The notes under the pieces are model-generated. The model worked only from the letters and a program-made list of their open reading frames with translations. It made no database searches and was not told the DNA's origin. A stretch of 64,000 nt of DNA, taken from Leptospira wolffii serovar Khorat str. Khorat-H2 (GTDB lineage: Bacteria > Spirochaetota > Leptospiria > Leptospirales > Leptospiraceae). The stretch covers positions 62,001 to 126,000 of the forward strand of contig NZ_AKWX02000004.1 of NCBI RefSeq assembly GCF_000306115.2. Direction: 5' to 3'. Of this stretch, positions 45,652 to 53,891 are shown in pieces (position 1 is the stretch's first letter; each line of letters starts with the position of its first letter). A program made the position numbers and the translations under genes.

Positions 45652-46277
45652 GCCTTACGTTTTTATCATATATTGGAGCTTCCTTTCTGGTCGGATCCGT
45701 GCCTTTCGGATTTTTGATCGCCAAGAAATACGGTCTGGATATCCGTAAAAAAGGAAGCGGCAATATAGGCGCCACCAATGTGAGCCGAATCCTAGGCTGG
45801 AAGGTAGGACTGCCCGTTCTGCTACTCGATATCGTAAAAGGCGTAGTCCCTCCTTTGGCGATTCGTATCTTCTATTCGGATACTCAGGAGATTTTGGCCT
45901 TACTCTGCGGAGTTGCCGCGGTGTTAGGGCATATGTTTTCCCCCTTCTTAAAATTCAAGGGAGGTAAGGGAGTCGCCACCAGTTTCGGAGTATTTTCCGT
46001 TTTGGCGCCGATTCCTATTTTGGCCACCCTGATCGTATTCCTTAGTTTAAAGAGAATTTTCGGTTTCGTGTCCATAGGTTCTATCGGAGGAGCGATTGCT
46101 TTACCGATTTCTTATGTTCTATTTGCGATCTGGCAGTCCAAAGATTACAATACTCCCACGTTCTGGACGATCTGCGGGATAAGTTTTGCGATTCTTATTC
46201 TTCATAGAACCAACTTGATCCGTCTTCTCCAAGGGCGAGAATTCGCCTCCGATAAGGAAAAATATAAAGATCAGTAG
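45648..46277 (+). CDS. plsY: Acyl-phosphate glycerol-3-phosphate acyltransferase
   Basis: A 209-residue inner-membrane enzyme for the first step of phospholipid synthesis. The three PlsY motifs are present: [28 protein letters not shown], and [21 protein letters not shown]. About five to six membrane segments. It is the last gene of the smpB-der-plsY unit. Confidence 0.96.
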   Translation: MSLTFLSYIGASFLVGSVPFGFLIAKKYGLDIRKKGSGNIGATNVSRILGWKVGLPVLLLDIVKGVVPPLAIRIFYSDTQEILALLCGVAAVLGHMFSPFLKFKGGKGVATSFGVFSVLAPIPILATLIVFLSLKRIFGFVSIGSIGGAIALPISYVLFAIWQSKDYNTPTFWTICGISFAILILHRTNLIRLLQGREFASDKEKYKDQ

Positions 46278-46379
46278 CCCAGTTCATTCTCCTAGGTTTC
46301 GTCGAAGCCCTTGAGCGCCGTCCATTTTAAGGTTGAATTCCAAGTGTACTTTTCTTAAGATCTGTTCGTTGGCCCGACC

Positions 46380-47066
46380 ATGATCCATAAGGAAATCGAC
46401 GAGAATAGAACTAGAGAAGAAAAGATCGCCAGTCTGGATCGTTTTCTCGCTGCCCATCCGTTGGTCGAAATCCAGGATCTTTATAAATGGTTGTATTACG
46501 GAGAATTCGGCGAGATCACCGTCCAGGAATTCTATACGGAGCGAAAGAATGCGCCGGAACTCCACTCCATGTTGGAGGACCTACGTCAGGATGCGGAAAA
46601 AGACAGAACCCGTCGGATCGTTTGGGAGGCGCAAGGATTTAGCCAACGCTATTTGATGATTTATCTGACTCCTTATTTCAATCTGGAGTATCCTTTGATG
46701 CGGATCGTAAATCTAATGCAAAGGTCTTCCGCATTCCAAGGGTATAGGATGCGTTTCAAATTGGATTGGATTCTTCTGAAAGACGAGATCGTTTCCCGAG
46801 ACATGGGGATTACCAAACAGGATTTCATCAATTTCGAGGATCGCATCCAATTTCACCAACTCCCCGAGTTGGATTTTTCGGATACGTTCAAACAACATTA
46901 TCCTGCCGCTAAACGTATCGTAGCCGCCAAATTATTCTTCGAATATTTTCCGGAATTCATACAGGAGCCGACAGGCTTCACTCTACTCGAGGACGTGGTA
47001 GTCTCCCAGGAACCGGAAGACGAAGAGGATATCGCTTATCCTAGATGGGAAGGAGAAGCACTTTAA
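46380..47066 (+). CDS. Hypothetical protein, probably Leptospira-specific
   Basis: A 228-residue soluble, mostly helical, acidic protein with no signal peptide or membrane segment. Visible stretches include LVEIQDLYKWLYYGEFGEITVQEFY and MGITKQDFINFEDRIQFHQLPELDF. The C-terminal 25 residues are acidic (SQEPEDEEDIAYPRWEGE). I do not recognise the family. The first region resembles small proteins pairing with signalling or assembly partners, but no function can be inferred. It stands between plsY and a transporter on the same strand. Confidence 0.75.
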   Translation: MIHKEIDENRTREEKIASLDRFLAAHPLVEIQDLYKWLYYGEFGEITVQEFYTERKNAPELHSMLEDLRQDAEKDRTRRIVWEAQGFSQRYLMIYLTPYFNLEYPLMRIVNLMQRSSAFQGYRMRFKLDWILLKDEIVSRDMGITKQDFINFEDRIQFHQLPELDFSDTFKQHYPAAKRIVAAKLFFEYFPEFIQEPTGFTLLEDVVVSQEPEDEEDIAYPRWEGEAL

Positions 47067-47105
47067 TTCGGATCACTTTCCGTTTTCTTCGGTCTAACCA
47101 CGGAG

Positions 47106-48155
47106 ATGTTCGATCGCTTAGAACCGCTTTTCTCTTTTTTGCATAAGCGCTTTTTTTACTTTGTAATTTTGTCCTATCTACTTGGCGGAGTGTTGCCTCA
47201 GTTCGGAATTTGGATCCGAGACATGGATTTCGGAACCTTCTCGCTTTTGGGAGGGCGGATCAAGATCTCTCTGTCCCTCGTTCTTTTATCTCTGTTACTC
47301 CTGAATGCGGGACTCGGAACTAGAACCTCCGAATTAATCGGGCTATTGAGAAAGCCGCGACTCTTATTCTTAGGGTTATTCGCAAACCTTTCCATTCCGA
47401 TCTTGTTTACCTACGCGGTTTCCATTTTAATGGTCTTTTGGCATAATCCCGACGAGGTACAGAACATTCTCGTAGGATTGGCTTTGATTGCATCCATGCC
47501 GATCGCTGCATCCTCTACCGCATGGTCTCAGAAATCCAACGGAAATCTTGCTTTAAGTTTGGGACTCGTGGTCTTCTCCACCATCTTAAGTCCGATCACT
47601 ACTCCGATCGGATTGCACTCCGTAGGCTTCATCACCACGGGAGATTATTCGGAGAATCTTCATGAGATTGCGGATAAGGGCGCGGGTCTTTTCCTATTAC
47701 TTTCGGTTCTATTGCCTACGATTCTCGGCTTGGGATTGCATTTCCTAATACCGGAAAAGTCGTTGGAAACGGTTAAAAAGCCGATTAAGGAAACGAACCT
47801 CGTAAATTTACTCGTACTCAATTATTCCAATGCGTCCGTGGTATTGCCTCAGGTTTTTCGAAATCCGGACTGGGATTTTCTTTTCGTTATTTTTCTGATT
47901 ACAGGAGCATTATGTTCTTTTTCTTTCTTCGTAGGTTTTGCGATTTCCAAATTTGTGAAAGCACGCGATTCCGATCGGTCCTCCATCGTATTCGGTTTAG
48001 GGATGAATAATAACGGGACCGGATTGGTACTTGCTTCCCTAAGTTTGGCGGGTCATCCTTCGGTGATGTTGCCGATTATCTTTTATAATTTGGTCCAGCA
48101 TTTGGTGGCGGGATATGTGGATCGAAAGTTATCTTTTGGAAGAGAAGAATTATGA
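47106..48155 (+). CDS. BASS-family (bile acid:sodium symporter-like) transporter
   Basis: A 349-residue inner-membrane protein with about ten hydrophobic segments. The SBF/BASS pattern is seen in LLNAGLGTRTSEL, LVGLALIASMPIAASSTAWSQKSNGNLALSLGLVVFSTILSP-like (segment 4, with the unwound-helix Ser/Thr/Pro) and GLGMNNNGTGLVLAS (segment 9). Such carriers move organic anions with Na+. The substrate is not predictable. It lies 39 bases after the orphan gene. Confidence 0.85.
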   Translation: MFDRLEPLFSFLHKRFFYFVILSYLLGGVLPQFGIWIRDMDFGTFSLLGGRIKISLSLVLLSLLLLNAGLGTRTSELIGLLRKPRLLFLGLFANLSIPILFTYAVSILMVFWHNPDEVQNILVGLALIASMPIAASSTAWSQKSNGNLALSLGLVVFSTILSPITTPIGLHSVGFITTGDYSENLHEIADKGAGLFLLLSVLLPTILGLGLHFLIPEKSLETVKKPIKETNLVNLLVLNYSNASVVLPQVFRNPDWDFLFVIFLITGALCSFSFFVGFAISKFVKARDSDRSSIVFGLGMNNNGTGLVLASLSLAGHPSVMLPIIFYNLVQHLVAGYVDRKLSFGREEL

Positions 48156-48184
48156 CGCGATGAATTTCGGCGATGCGAGCCCCA

Positions 48185-48220
48185 GTAAAGCTTGAAAAAG
48201 CATGAAATTTCCAGCTTTAC
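48185..48220. repeat. Perfect 8-bp inverted repeat before the 78-residue gene
   Basis: GTAAAGCT (48185-48192) and AGCTTTAC (48213-48220) with a 20-base loop. A TTGAAA lies in the loop start. No T-run follows, so it may be an operator or mRNA element for the small gene at 48245, not a terminator. Confidence 0.4.
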
Positions 48221-48244
48221 AAAACTCCCTTAGGGAATAGGATT

Positions 48245-48481
48245 TTGTTAAAAGAGGAAATTCGCAGCATGTTACAAGAAATTAACGCGGCAGGAAGCAA
48301 TAACCGAGCTGCCAGACAGTTTTCCCAATCCGAGTTCACGATCCGCAATATGCCGGACCGTCTACACCCTCTCAGCAATATGGAGTCCGTAGTGTCCGGA
48401 CCTAAAAATCTGGCGAAAGTGGGAGTAAATACGGACGACCAAATGACTCGTAGAGGTTATTTGATCGATCTAAACGTTTAA
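48245..48481 (+). CDS. Small hypothetical protein
   Basis: A 78-residue soluble protein starting at a TTG (AGGA four bases upstream); the ATG at 48269 is the alternative. It is rich in Asn, Arg and Ser (QEINAAGSNNRAARQFSQSEF) and has no membrane or signal segment. It has its own strong terminator, and normal codon use supports a real gene. The family is not recognised. The sequence MPDRLHPLSNMESVVSGP is a candidate conserved core. Confidence 0.7.
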   Translation: MLKEEIRSMLQEINAAGSNNRAARQFSQSEFTIRNMPDRLHPLSNMESVVSGPKNLAKVGVNTDDQMTRRGYLIDLNV

Positions 48482-48524
48482 TCTTTTATCTTTTTCAATC
48501 TTGCCAAAAAGGGCAAAAGCAAAA

Positions 48525-48552
48525 GCTCGACCGAGTAGGTCGGGCTTTTTTT
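48525..48552 (+). terminator. Intrinsic terminator
   Basis: GCTCGACC (48525-48532) pairs with GGTCGGGC (48538-48545, one G-U) followed by seven T. A weaker TTGCC/GGCAA hairpin lies just before it (48501-48516). It ends the 78-residue gene. Confidence 0.88.
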
Positions 48553-48693
48553 ATCCCCGATCTTAAATATTATTAAAACATAATATATGAGTCGAAGAAA
48601 CGAAAAAGCACGGAAAACGAGCGAAATCCAAATTCGATTTGCTGCCGGTCGGCCCGGGCAAAATCTGGTTTTAGAGGCCCGATTCTGAAAAGC

Positions 48694-49608
48694 TTGGATT
48701 CTTCCGCAAAGTTCGTTCTTCTTCTTGTAGTCGCTATGATCAGCTGGGGATTTGCCTGGCCTTCCGCGAAGTCCATCGTAGGTATGGAACATCCCATCGT
48801 TATCATTTTCTGGAGGTTCTTGGCGACCGCTCTTTCCCTTTTGCCCGTTATCTGGTGGAGAAAAGATTCTCTCAAACTTCCGGATCGCAAGGCATACTTC
48901 CAAGTGATTTTGGGAGGAATTCTTTACACGATTTACAATCATTTCTTCCTTTTGGGTTTATCCCAAGGGTTAGCGGGAGCAGGCGGAGTTCTTGTGACCA
49001 CCATGAATCCGATTCTGACTTATGTACTCGTGCATTCCTTGCAGAGAAAAATTCCCACTCTGAAGGAATTTCTGGGATTGGGAATCGGACTCGTAGGAGG
49101 ACTCGTACTTCTGAAAATTTGGGAAGGAGATTGGTCCCAGCTTTTTCAATCCGGAAACGTATTCTTTCTACTATGCGCCTTTAGCTGGGCTATTCTAAGC
49201 ATGAATAGTCATAGCACCGGCCAAAAAATCTCTCCCATGGTTTACAGTTTTTACGTGTTCTCGGTGGGAGCCGCGATCGATTTTGTCGCCGCATTACAAT
49301 ACGACGTGACGGGAGCCTTGGATAACGGAACCGACTTCTGGTTGCAGATACTTTATCTTTCCGTAATATCTACTACTTTCGGAACTACGGTTTATTTTTA
49401 CGCTTCCAGCCGTTTGGGTTCCAGGACGGCCAGCTCGTTTATCTTTCTCGTGCCGGTAACGGCTCTTTTCGGGAGTTGGATCTTTTTAGGAGAGATTCCC
49501 GGAGCGAGTACTTGGATAGGAGGAAGTCTTGCAGTATTCTCCGTATTTTTACTGAATCGGGGAGGATCTAAGAAGAATGGAGTAGAAGGAGCGGATTCTC
49601 CCGTTTAA
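48694..49608 (+). CDS. EamA/DMT-family transporter
   Basis: A 304-residue inner-membrane protein with ten hydrophobic segments arranged as two EamA repeats. The first repeat begins VAMISWGFAWPSAKSIVG and contains FWRFLATALSLLPV; the second begins FLLCAFSWAILSMNSHSTG. Family members export metabolites or amino acids. The start is a TTG at 48694. It converges on the small minus-strand gene, with a 4-base overlap of 3' ends. Confidence 0.9.
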   Translation: MDSSAKFVLLLVVAMISWGFAWPSAKSIVGMEHPIVIIFWRFLATALSLLPVIWWRKDSLKLPDRKAYFQVILGGILYTIYNHFFLLGLSQGLAGAGGVLVTTMNPILTYVLVHSLQRKIPTLKEFLGLGIGLVGGLVLLKIWEGDWSQLFQSGNVFFLLCAFSWAILSMNSHSTGQKISPMVYSFYVFSVGAAIDFVAALQYDVTGALDNGTDFWLQILYLSVISTTFGTTVYFYASSRLGSRTASSFIFLVPVTALFGSWIFLGEIPGASTWIGGSLAVFSVFLLNRGGSKKNGVEGADSPV

Positions 49609-49823
49609 CCCCAGTTTGATTTGTAATAGATATCGCCCTTAGGCGCTATTTGGAATCCTTCCGGATGTTCAAGGACCATCCCCGCTTCCTTCAGGTCCTC
49701 CAAATAAGGGCGAAGTTTACGCTCTCCGAAGGATGTCCGAAATTCCAGATCGCGCATGGTAACGAATTCCTGTTTTTGGCAGGCATGGTAGATGTCTTGG
49801 AGAATGGAATCCGAAACATTCAT
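49605..49823 (-). CDS. Small winged-helix-like protein next to an EAL protein
   Basis: A 72-residue protein with the helix-helix-wing rhythm of a small winged-helix domain: ILQDIYHACQKQEFVTMRDLEFRT, then LRPYLEDLKEAGMVLEHPEGFQIAPKG (recognition helix and hairpin). It starts 12 bases after the EAL gene on the same strand, so they form an operon. It could bind DNA or a partner protein. The assignment rests on pattern only. Confidence 0.65.
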   Translation of the reverse strand: MNVSDSILQDIYHACQKQEFVTMRDLEFRTSFGERKLRPYLEDLKEAGMVLEHPEGFQIAPKGDIYYKSNWG

Positions 49824-49835
49824 CTTTTATAGGTT

Positions 49836-51047
49836 TCAGTACAGTCTCGGTGCGGTCACGTCTAAAAAAACGTAGGCGCCTGGTTCCACCTCCCTGCTGA
49901 ATACGATCAGGTCTTTCACCGCATCACGATCGAAGTAGCGGTCGCTCATCCCCCAGTCCTCCGGCCTTCTCAGAGAATCCTGCAATTGCTTATAGAAATA
50001 GGGGAGGTAAGACCAATTCTTTCCGATTCCATGACTGGTCTCTCGGAAGGATTCTTCTCCCGTTCTCATATAATAAGGGGAAAGTTGGGTTCCTTTGGAA
50101 TCGGTAATATAAGCGCGATGGATTTCGGGAGAAGTTCGAAATACGGTATAGGCATCTATCAGATACCGATTCGCGATCCTCAGCACGGGAAAAGGATCCA
50201 ATAATTCCTTCAGAGTGAGTCGAATGTTCCTCTCGAAGGAAAGTTCCCTTCTCATCTGCTCCGTCTTTTTCTCATGAAAGAAATTCACCATTTTCTTAAT
50301 GGAAAGAGAAGGTTCCTTACCGTTTGCCAGTTCCGGACCGGGACGAAGAAGAAGGAAGCCCTGTAGGAATCTCGCTCCGCCTTCCAGGGCGAAATAGAGT
50401 TCTTCCTGTGTTTCCAAACCCTCGTACAGGACGGAGGCTCCTAAGGAAAAAGCCAAATCTCTTATATGCTCCATCACTTTTCGAACGGAAGGAGACTTGG
50501 CGGAGGCTCGTATGAGACGTAGATCCATCTTCAGAAAGTCGGGACGTAACAGTCCTACTCTTTCTATACCGGAAGCTTCCGAGCCTAAATCGTCTAACGC
50601 GATCCTAAATCCGTAAGCTCTCAGTAAATCCACGGCGATTCGAAGAGAATCGAGACTACCCGAAAATTCCTCCTCGGTGACTTCCAATATGATTCTGTCG
50701 GGATCCACTCCATGTTCTCTGGCTAAACGGAGTAATCGAAATGAATCGATTCTTTCGTTCTCCAACTCTCGGTAAAGGCGATTCGGAGATACGTTTAGGA
50801 ATATCTTGGATTGGTCCGGATGAACTTTCAGTTTCTTTAATGCGATGGTCCAAAGTCTTTCCTCCAGGTCGCCTAATTCGGAGTCGGACAGGCCGGATTC
50901 TGAGGAGAATAGATGGCCTGCAGATTCCCAAGCATCTCCGTTTCTTTTTCTCGCCAATACTTCGTGTGCGAATATGCCTCCGTCTTCCACCGAGAGAATC
51001 GGTTGGAAGAATGGCTGGATTTCCGTGTAGGAAGCCTGTAGGATCAT
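49836..51047 (-). CDS. EAL-domain cyclic-di-GMP phosphodiesterase with YkuI-type C-terminus
   Basis: A 403-residue cytoplasmic protein. The EAL domain (about 8-250) keeps most active-site residues: EVLAR in place of EALxR, FLNVSP, ILEVTEEEF, ALDDLG, FLKMDL, YEGLET and FLQGF. The DDFGTG loop reads DDLGSEA, so catalysis may be weakened. The C-terminal part (about 290-403) matches the YkuI_C sensory domain found after EAL in Bacillus YkuI (AYITDSKGTQLSPYYM, YFDRDAVKDLIVFSREVEPGAYVFLDVT). No GGDEF domain is present. Confidence 0.9.
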   Translation of the reverse strand: MILQASYTEIQPFFQPILSVEDGGIFAHEVLARKRNGDAWESAGHLFSSESGLSDSELGDLEERLWTIALKKLKVHPDQSKIFLNVSPNRLYRELENERIDSFRLLRLAREHGVDPDRIILEVTEEEFSGSLDSLRIAVDLLRAYGFRIALDDLGSEASGIERVGLLRPDFLKMDLRLIRASAKSPSVRKVMEHIRDLAFSLGASVLYEGLETQEELYFALEGGARFLQGFLLLRPGPELANGKEPSLSIKKMVNFFHEKKTEQMRRELSFERNIRLTLKELLDPFPVLRIANRYLIDAYTVFRTSPEIHRAYITDSKGTQLSPYYMRTGEESFRETSHGIGKNWSYLPYFYKQLQDSLRRPEDWGMSDRYFDRDAVKDLIVFSREVEPGAYVFLDVTAPRLY

Positions 51048-51166
51048 TTCTGCTATATTGGATGATTGTATCGCTATAGCAAGCGGTATCCTTCTTGGTC
51101 TTTGTTTTTACGCGAAGGATGCAGGTTTTATTCTTCTTTGTTTGATTATATTAAACGAGTTCAAGA

Positions 51167-51200
51167 TTTGCTGCCTTAAAAGGTAAAGGCAGAAAGCAAA
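51167..51200 (-). terminator. Possible terminator hairpin of the MFS gene
   Basis: TTTGC-TGCCTT (51167-51177) pairs with AAGGCA (51186-51191) and GCAAA (51196-51200), with a 4-base bulge. It begins two bases after the MFS stop on the minus strand. No T-tract follows, so termination is uncertain. Confidence 0.4.
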
Positions 51201-51201
51201 A

Positions 51202-52449
51202 TTAGGAATTTTCCGCAGAGCGGATCTTCCGAAAGAGCGGAAAGGTAAGTAGAACGAGTAAAATTTCCAGACCCCCGAATACAATCCCTGTCCAAGCAAT
51301 TGAGTAAGGCTTACCGATATTTTCTGCCAAAGCGTTTTCCAGGCTGATAGATAGAATGGGGCCGAGTAGAAATCCGAAGGAGCCGAGCCCGGTAAATACG
51401 GTCATAGTCGTCGCATTCATTCTGGGAGGAGATAAGGAAGAAGCGAGTCTCATTGCAGGGACATACATGATTCCCGCTCCGATTCCGCAGGCTACCATGG
51501 AAAGAGTGAGTGCGCTCGTGCTTTCCAAGAAACCTGTGCTTGCCTGAGCGATTCCGTAAATGAAAGAGCCGATCCAAACTAGACCGATGGAATTCCAACG
51601 CTTGGAAAGTACGGCTGCCGGTAGGGAGAGCAGACTCATGAGTAGAAACATTGTCCCGAATAGACTCCCTACTTTTCCGGGAGTAAAACCCAGATCCTCT
51701 CTGAGATGAAGGTTCAAGGAGCTTAAGAAATATCCCACTGTGAATCGGTCTACGAAATGGAATAGGATGGGAACGAGAAGTAGCGGTGAGAATTTGAGAA
51801 GAGCCTTCGCATTCTCCGCGTATATTTTTTCCGACTTGTAAATGCGAGAATCCCGCAAAAATAAAAAGGAGACTATTCCGAGTAATACCAATATTCCCCC
51901 TCCGACAAAAAAAGGAAGGAGAGGATTCGAATTCCCTAAAAATCCCAGACTCTGACCGATCCCTCCGCCTAATGTGAGTAAGGTCCCGGCAAGCCCGAAG
52001 AGAATTCCCTTATTATAAAATCGATTTTCAGGATCCTTTTCTCGATCGGAGATAGATGCCAGTAGGAGTCCGATCACGAAAATATGAGCGCCTCCTTCCA
52101 AGAATCGAAGGAAGAAAAGGGAGGCTTGGTCGGGCATAAAGGGAAGCAATACGAGAAGAATCGCATCGACTAAGGAAAAGGCGGCGATCAATGTCCTTCT
52201 AACGCCGAGTCTATCCGAGATCCAGCCCGCCAAAGGGGAAAATAAAAAGGATCCGAGCATTGCCGAACTTTGGAACCAAGCCACTCCGTAACCGCTTCCG
52301 CCGAATCTATCCTTTACGATTTCTTTATATACTGGGACGATCATTGTGACCGGCAGCATGGCCAAAAAAATCAGGGTCAGTGTGATCCAGGGAAAAGAGG
52401 TCGAATCCTTAGGGCCGACCTCCCGACTTAATTCTAAGCTTTTCGACAA
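51202..52449 (-). CDS. Major facilitator superfamily transporter
   Basis: A 415-residue inner-membrane carrier with twelve hydrophobic segments. It has the MFS loop motif (GWISDRLGVRRTLIAAFSLVDA, the G-x3-D-R-x-GRR type) between segments 2 and 3. The start is a TTG at 52449 with AGGAG nine bases upstream. It lies 3 bases after the haem oxygenase gene, so they share the Fur-boxed promoter. Substrate unknown; export of a haem product or uptake of an iron-related compound are guesses. Confidence 0.92.
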   Translation of the reverse strand: MSKSLELSREVGPKDSTSFPWITLTLIFLAMLPVTMIVPVYKEIVKDRFGGSGYGVAWFQSSAMLGSFLFSPLAGWISDRLGVRRTLIAAFSLVDAILLVLLPFMPDQASLFFLRFLEGGAHIFVIGLLLASISDREKDPENRFYNKGILFGLAGTLLTLGGGIGQSLGFLGNSNPLLPFFVGGGILVLLGIVSFLFLRDSRIYKSEKIYAENAKALLKFSPLLLVPILFHFVDRFTVGYFLSSLNLHLREDLGFTPGKVGSLFGTMFLLMSLLSLPAAVLSKRWNSIGLVWIGSFIYGIAQASTGFLESTSALTLSMVACGIGAGIMYVPAMRLASSLSPPRMNATTMTVFTGLGSFGFLLGPILSISLENALAENIGKPYSIAWTGIVFGGLEILLVLLTFPLFRKIRSAENS

Positions 52450-52452
52450 ATC

Positions 52453-53133
52453 TTAGCTCCTAGCGGGGCTCGCTAATACTTCGTCAAATCTATCCTTTCC
52501 TATGGAGGACACCAGTACATCTTCCAGTTCGTCAAAGACCTTTTGGTTCAATTCGAAAACTGTATTGGCTTCTTCTACGATTGCATTCCTTTCGGAATCG
52601 GAAAGAGGAAGTTCGTCTAGAGCTTTTCTATATTTGTCTTTGAAGTCCTTGGCGCTTGTGATCTCAGGAAATTCGTAAAAGTCCAGACCCACAGTGCCTT
52701 CTATCCCTAAAGCTTTTGCGGCCACTCTCTTTAGTATTTGTCCTCCGGAAAGATCTCCCAGATATCGCACGTAACTATGAGCGACGAGAAGAGGAGCTTG
52801 CGAATTTGCAATACTCCGGATTCGATCTGCATACGCTTTAGCTGCGGGACTTTGCACTGGAACATGTCCTGCTGAAAAGAAATGCGCCAGATCCTTCTCG
52901 ATCTGCTTCTTTCTATTCAGTTCCGGGAAATAGATTTTTCCAAGGATGGCATCGTTTTTCTTTTTCTCGAGTTCTTCTTCCAAAGCGGAATATACGAAAT
53001 AAAAGGACTCTAAATGCTTCGCGTAACTTTTGGGTTCCAATACCCCTTTCATGAAGCATCGAATGAAGGCGGAATTTTCTGCGGCGGTATGGGAGCCGGA
53101 AGTTCCGTCTCTCAGTAATTGGGCTAGGCTCAT
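52453..53133 (-). CDS. hemO: Haem oxygenase
   Basis: A 226-residue HO-1 type enzyme that opens haem to biliverdin, CO and iron. The proximal His lies in GSHTAAE (His15) and the distal helix motif is YLGDLSGGQILKRVA. The helical pattern between them is typical. It provides iron from host or environmental haem and is a known trait of pathogenic and intermediate Leptospira. The start is supported by CAGGAGAAACCAG. First gene of a two-gene unit with the MFS carrier. Confidence 0.95.
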   Translation of the reverse strand: MSLAQLLRDGTSGSHTAAENSAFIRCFMKGVLEPKSYAKHLESFYFVYSALEEELEKKKNDAILGKIYFPELNRKKQIEKDLAHFFSAGHVPVQSPAAKAYADRIRSIANSQAPLLVAHSYVRYLGDLSGGQILKRVAAKALGIEGTVGLDFYEFPEITSAKDFKDKYRKALDELPLSDSERNAIVEEANTVFELNQKVFDELEDVLVSSIGKDRFDEVLASPARS

Positions 53134-53168
53134 CTGGTTTCTCCTGACAATACTGTGACAAATCTTGT

Positions 53169-53196
53169 ATTCTAGGACTGAGAGTCAATCTCAAAA
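53169..53196 (-). promoter_or_regulatory. hemO promoter overlapped by a Fur-type box
   Basis: On the minus strand -35 TTTTGA (53196-53191) and -10 TAGAAT (53174-53169) are 16 bases apart. Between and over them lies TGAGATT-G-ACTCTCA (53193-53179), a 7-1-7 inverted repeat with one mismatch, close to the Fur/PerR-family consensus TGATAAT-N-ATTATCA. This predicts repression by an iron-loaded Fur-like protein. Confidence 0.6.
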
Positions 53197-53199
53197 AAT

Positions 53200-53891
53200 A
53201 AAAAAGCCGGAATTCGGCAACGATCTTTCTGGAATCGAGCTTTGTTTTGGTTTCCGTGTAGTACCTTCTAGGCTTCTTAAGGAGAGTAAAACGGGTTTGA
53301 CTGATGGTCCGGCAGACTTTATCTGCATCTTCGTGCGAAGAATGCTATCCGCCTCTCCTTCCTAATTTTATTCGTTTTCATCTCGAATAGCTTCGTTTCC
53401 GCTAAAACCGTTTCGGAGTAGAAGAAGGGAGAATACGCTACCTACTTTTACCAAGGAACGGATGGATACAAGGGAGGCCTTTCCTTTGCCTCTGTTTTCC
53501 GGACAAGACGAGAGAATTACCGACGATTCTGGTCGTGAATGTAAATGTAAGGAACCGATTTGGGAGGTTGCAGACATGGAGGTCTGTTTCGGTTGACGGA
53601 CTTACTCGGAAGTCCGGAGAAATCGGATGCTTCGTTTCGAAAATTTGCGGAAGAGGGACAAAAAGGACTTCTACTAAACGGTCTCCTGTGCAAGGGATCT
53701 GAAAATCGTGCGGGTAGATGAAAGTTCCGCTATTTTTTGCGGAATTTTCGTATTCCTTCTAGCGAAGGTTCTATTGTGGAAGCTTCGAATAGCTCTCCTG
53801 GCGAGACCGTTGGATGACTATCTTTGGGATCTTATTTTTTCTGTCCTTCCTCCGGGAATTTCGAATAATTTGAATTAGAGGTTCCTTTACG
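53200..53891. other. Gene-poor region of 690 bases
   Basis: No intact gene was found between the hemO promoter and the lipoprotein at 53892. It contains a probable gene relic at 53344-53718 and an AT-rich leader for the next gene (SD TTAGAGG at about 53876). No tRNA, riboswitch or repeat was recognised. Confidence 0.5.
53344..53718 (+). pseudogene. Possible relic of a secreted-protein gene
   Basis: One reading frame starts with a convincing signal peptide (AIRLSFLILFVFISNSFVSA then KTVSE) and continues after a TAG at 53419 with KKGEYATYFYQGTDGYKGG and, past a TGA and two TAA around 53536-53550, with LGSPEKSDASFRKFAEEGQK and LLLNGLLCKGSENRAGR before a TGA. The residues read like protein, and all pieces share a frame, but there is no start codon (an ATG at 53342 is out of frame). 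This could be a decayed gene; the family is unknown. Confidence 0.35.

Noticed and set aside
53165..53577. ORFs of 66 and 69 residues in the gap after hemO
   Set aside because: They start within the promoter or run antisense to the relic, lack ribosome-binding sites and resemble no protein.
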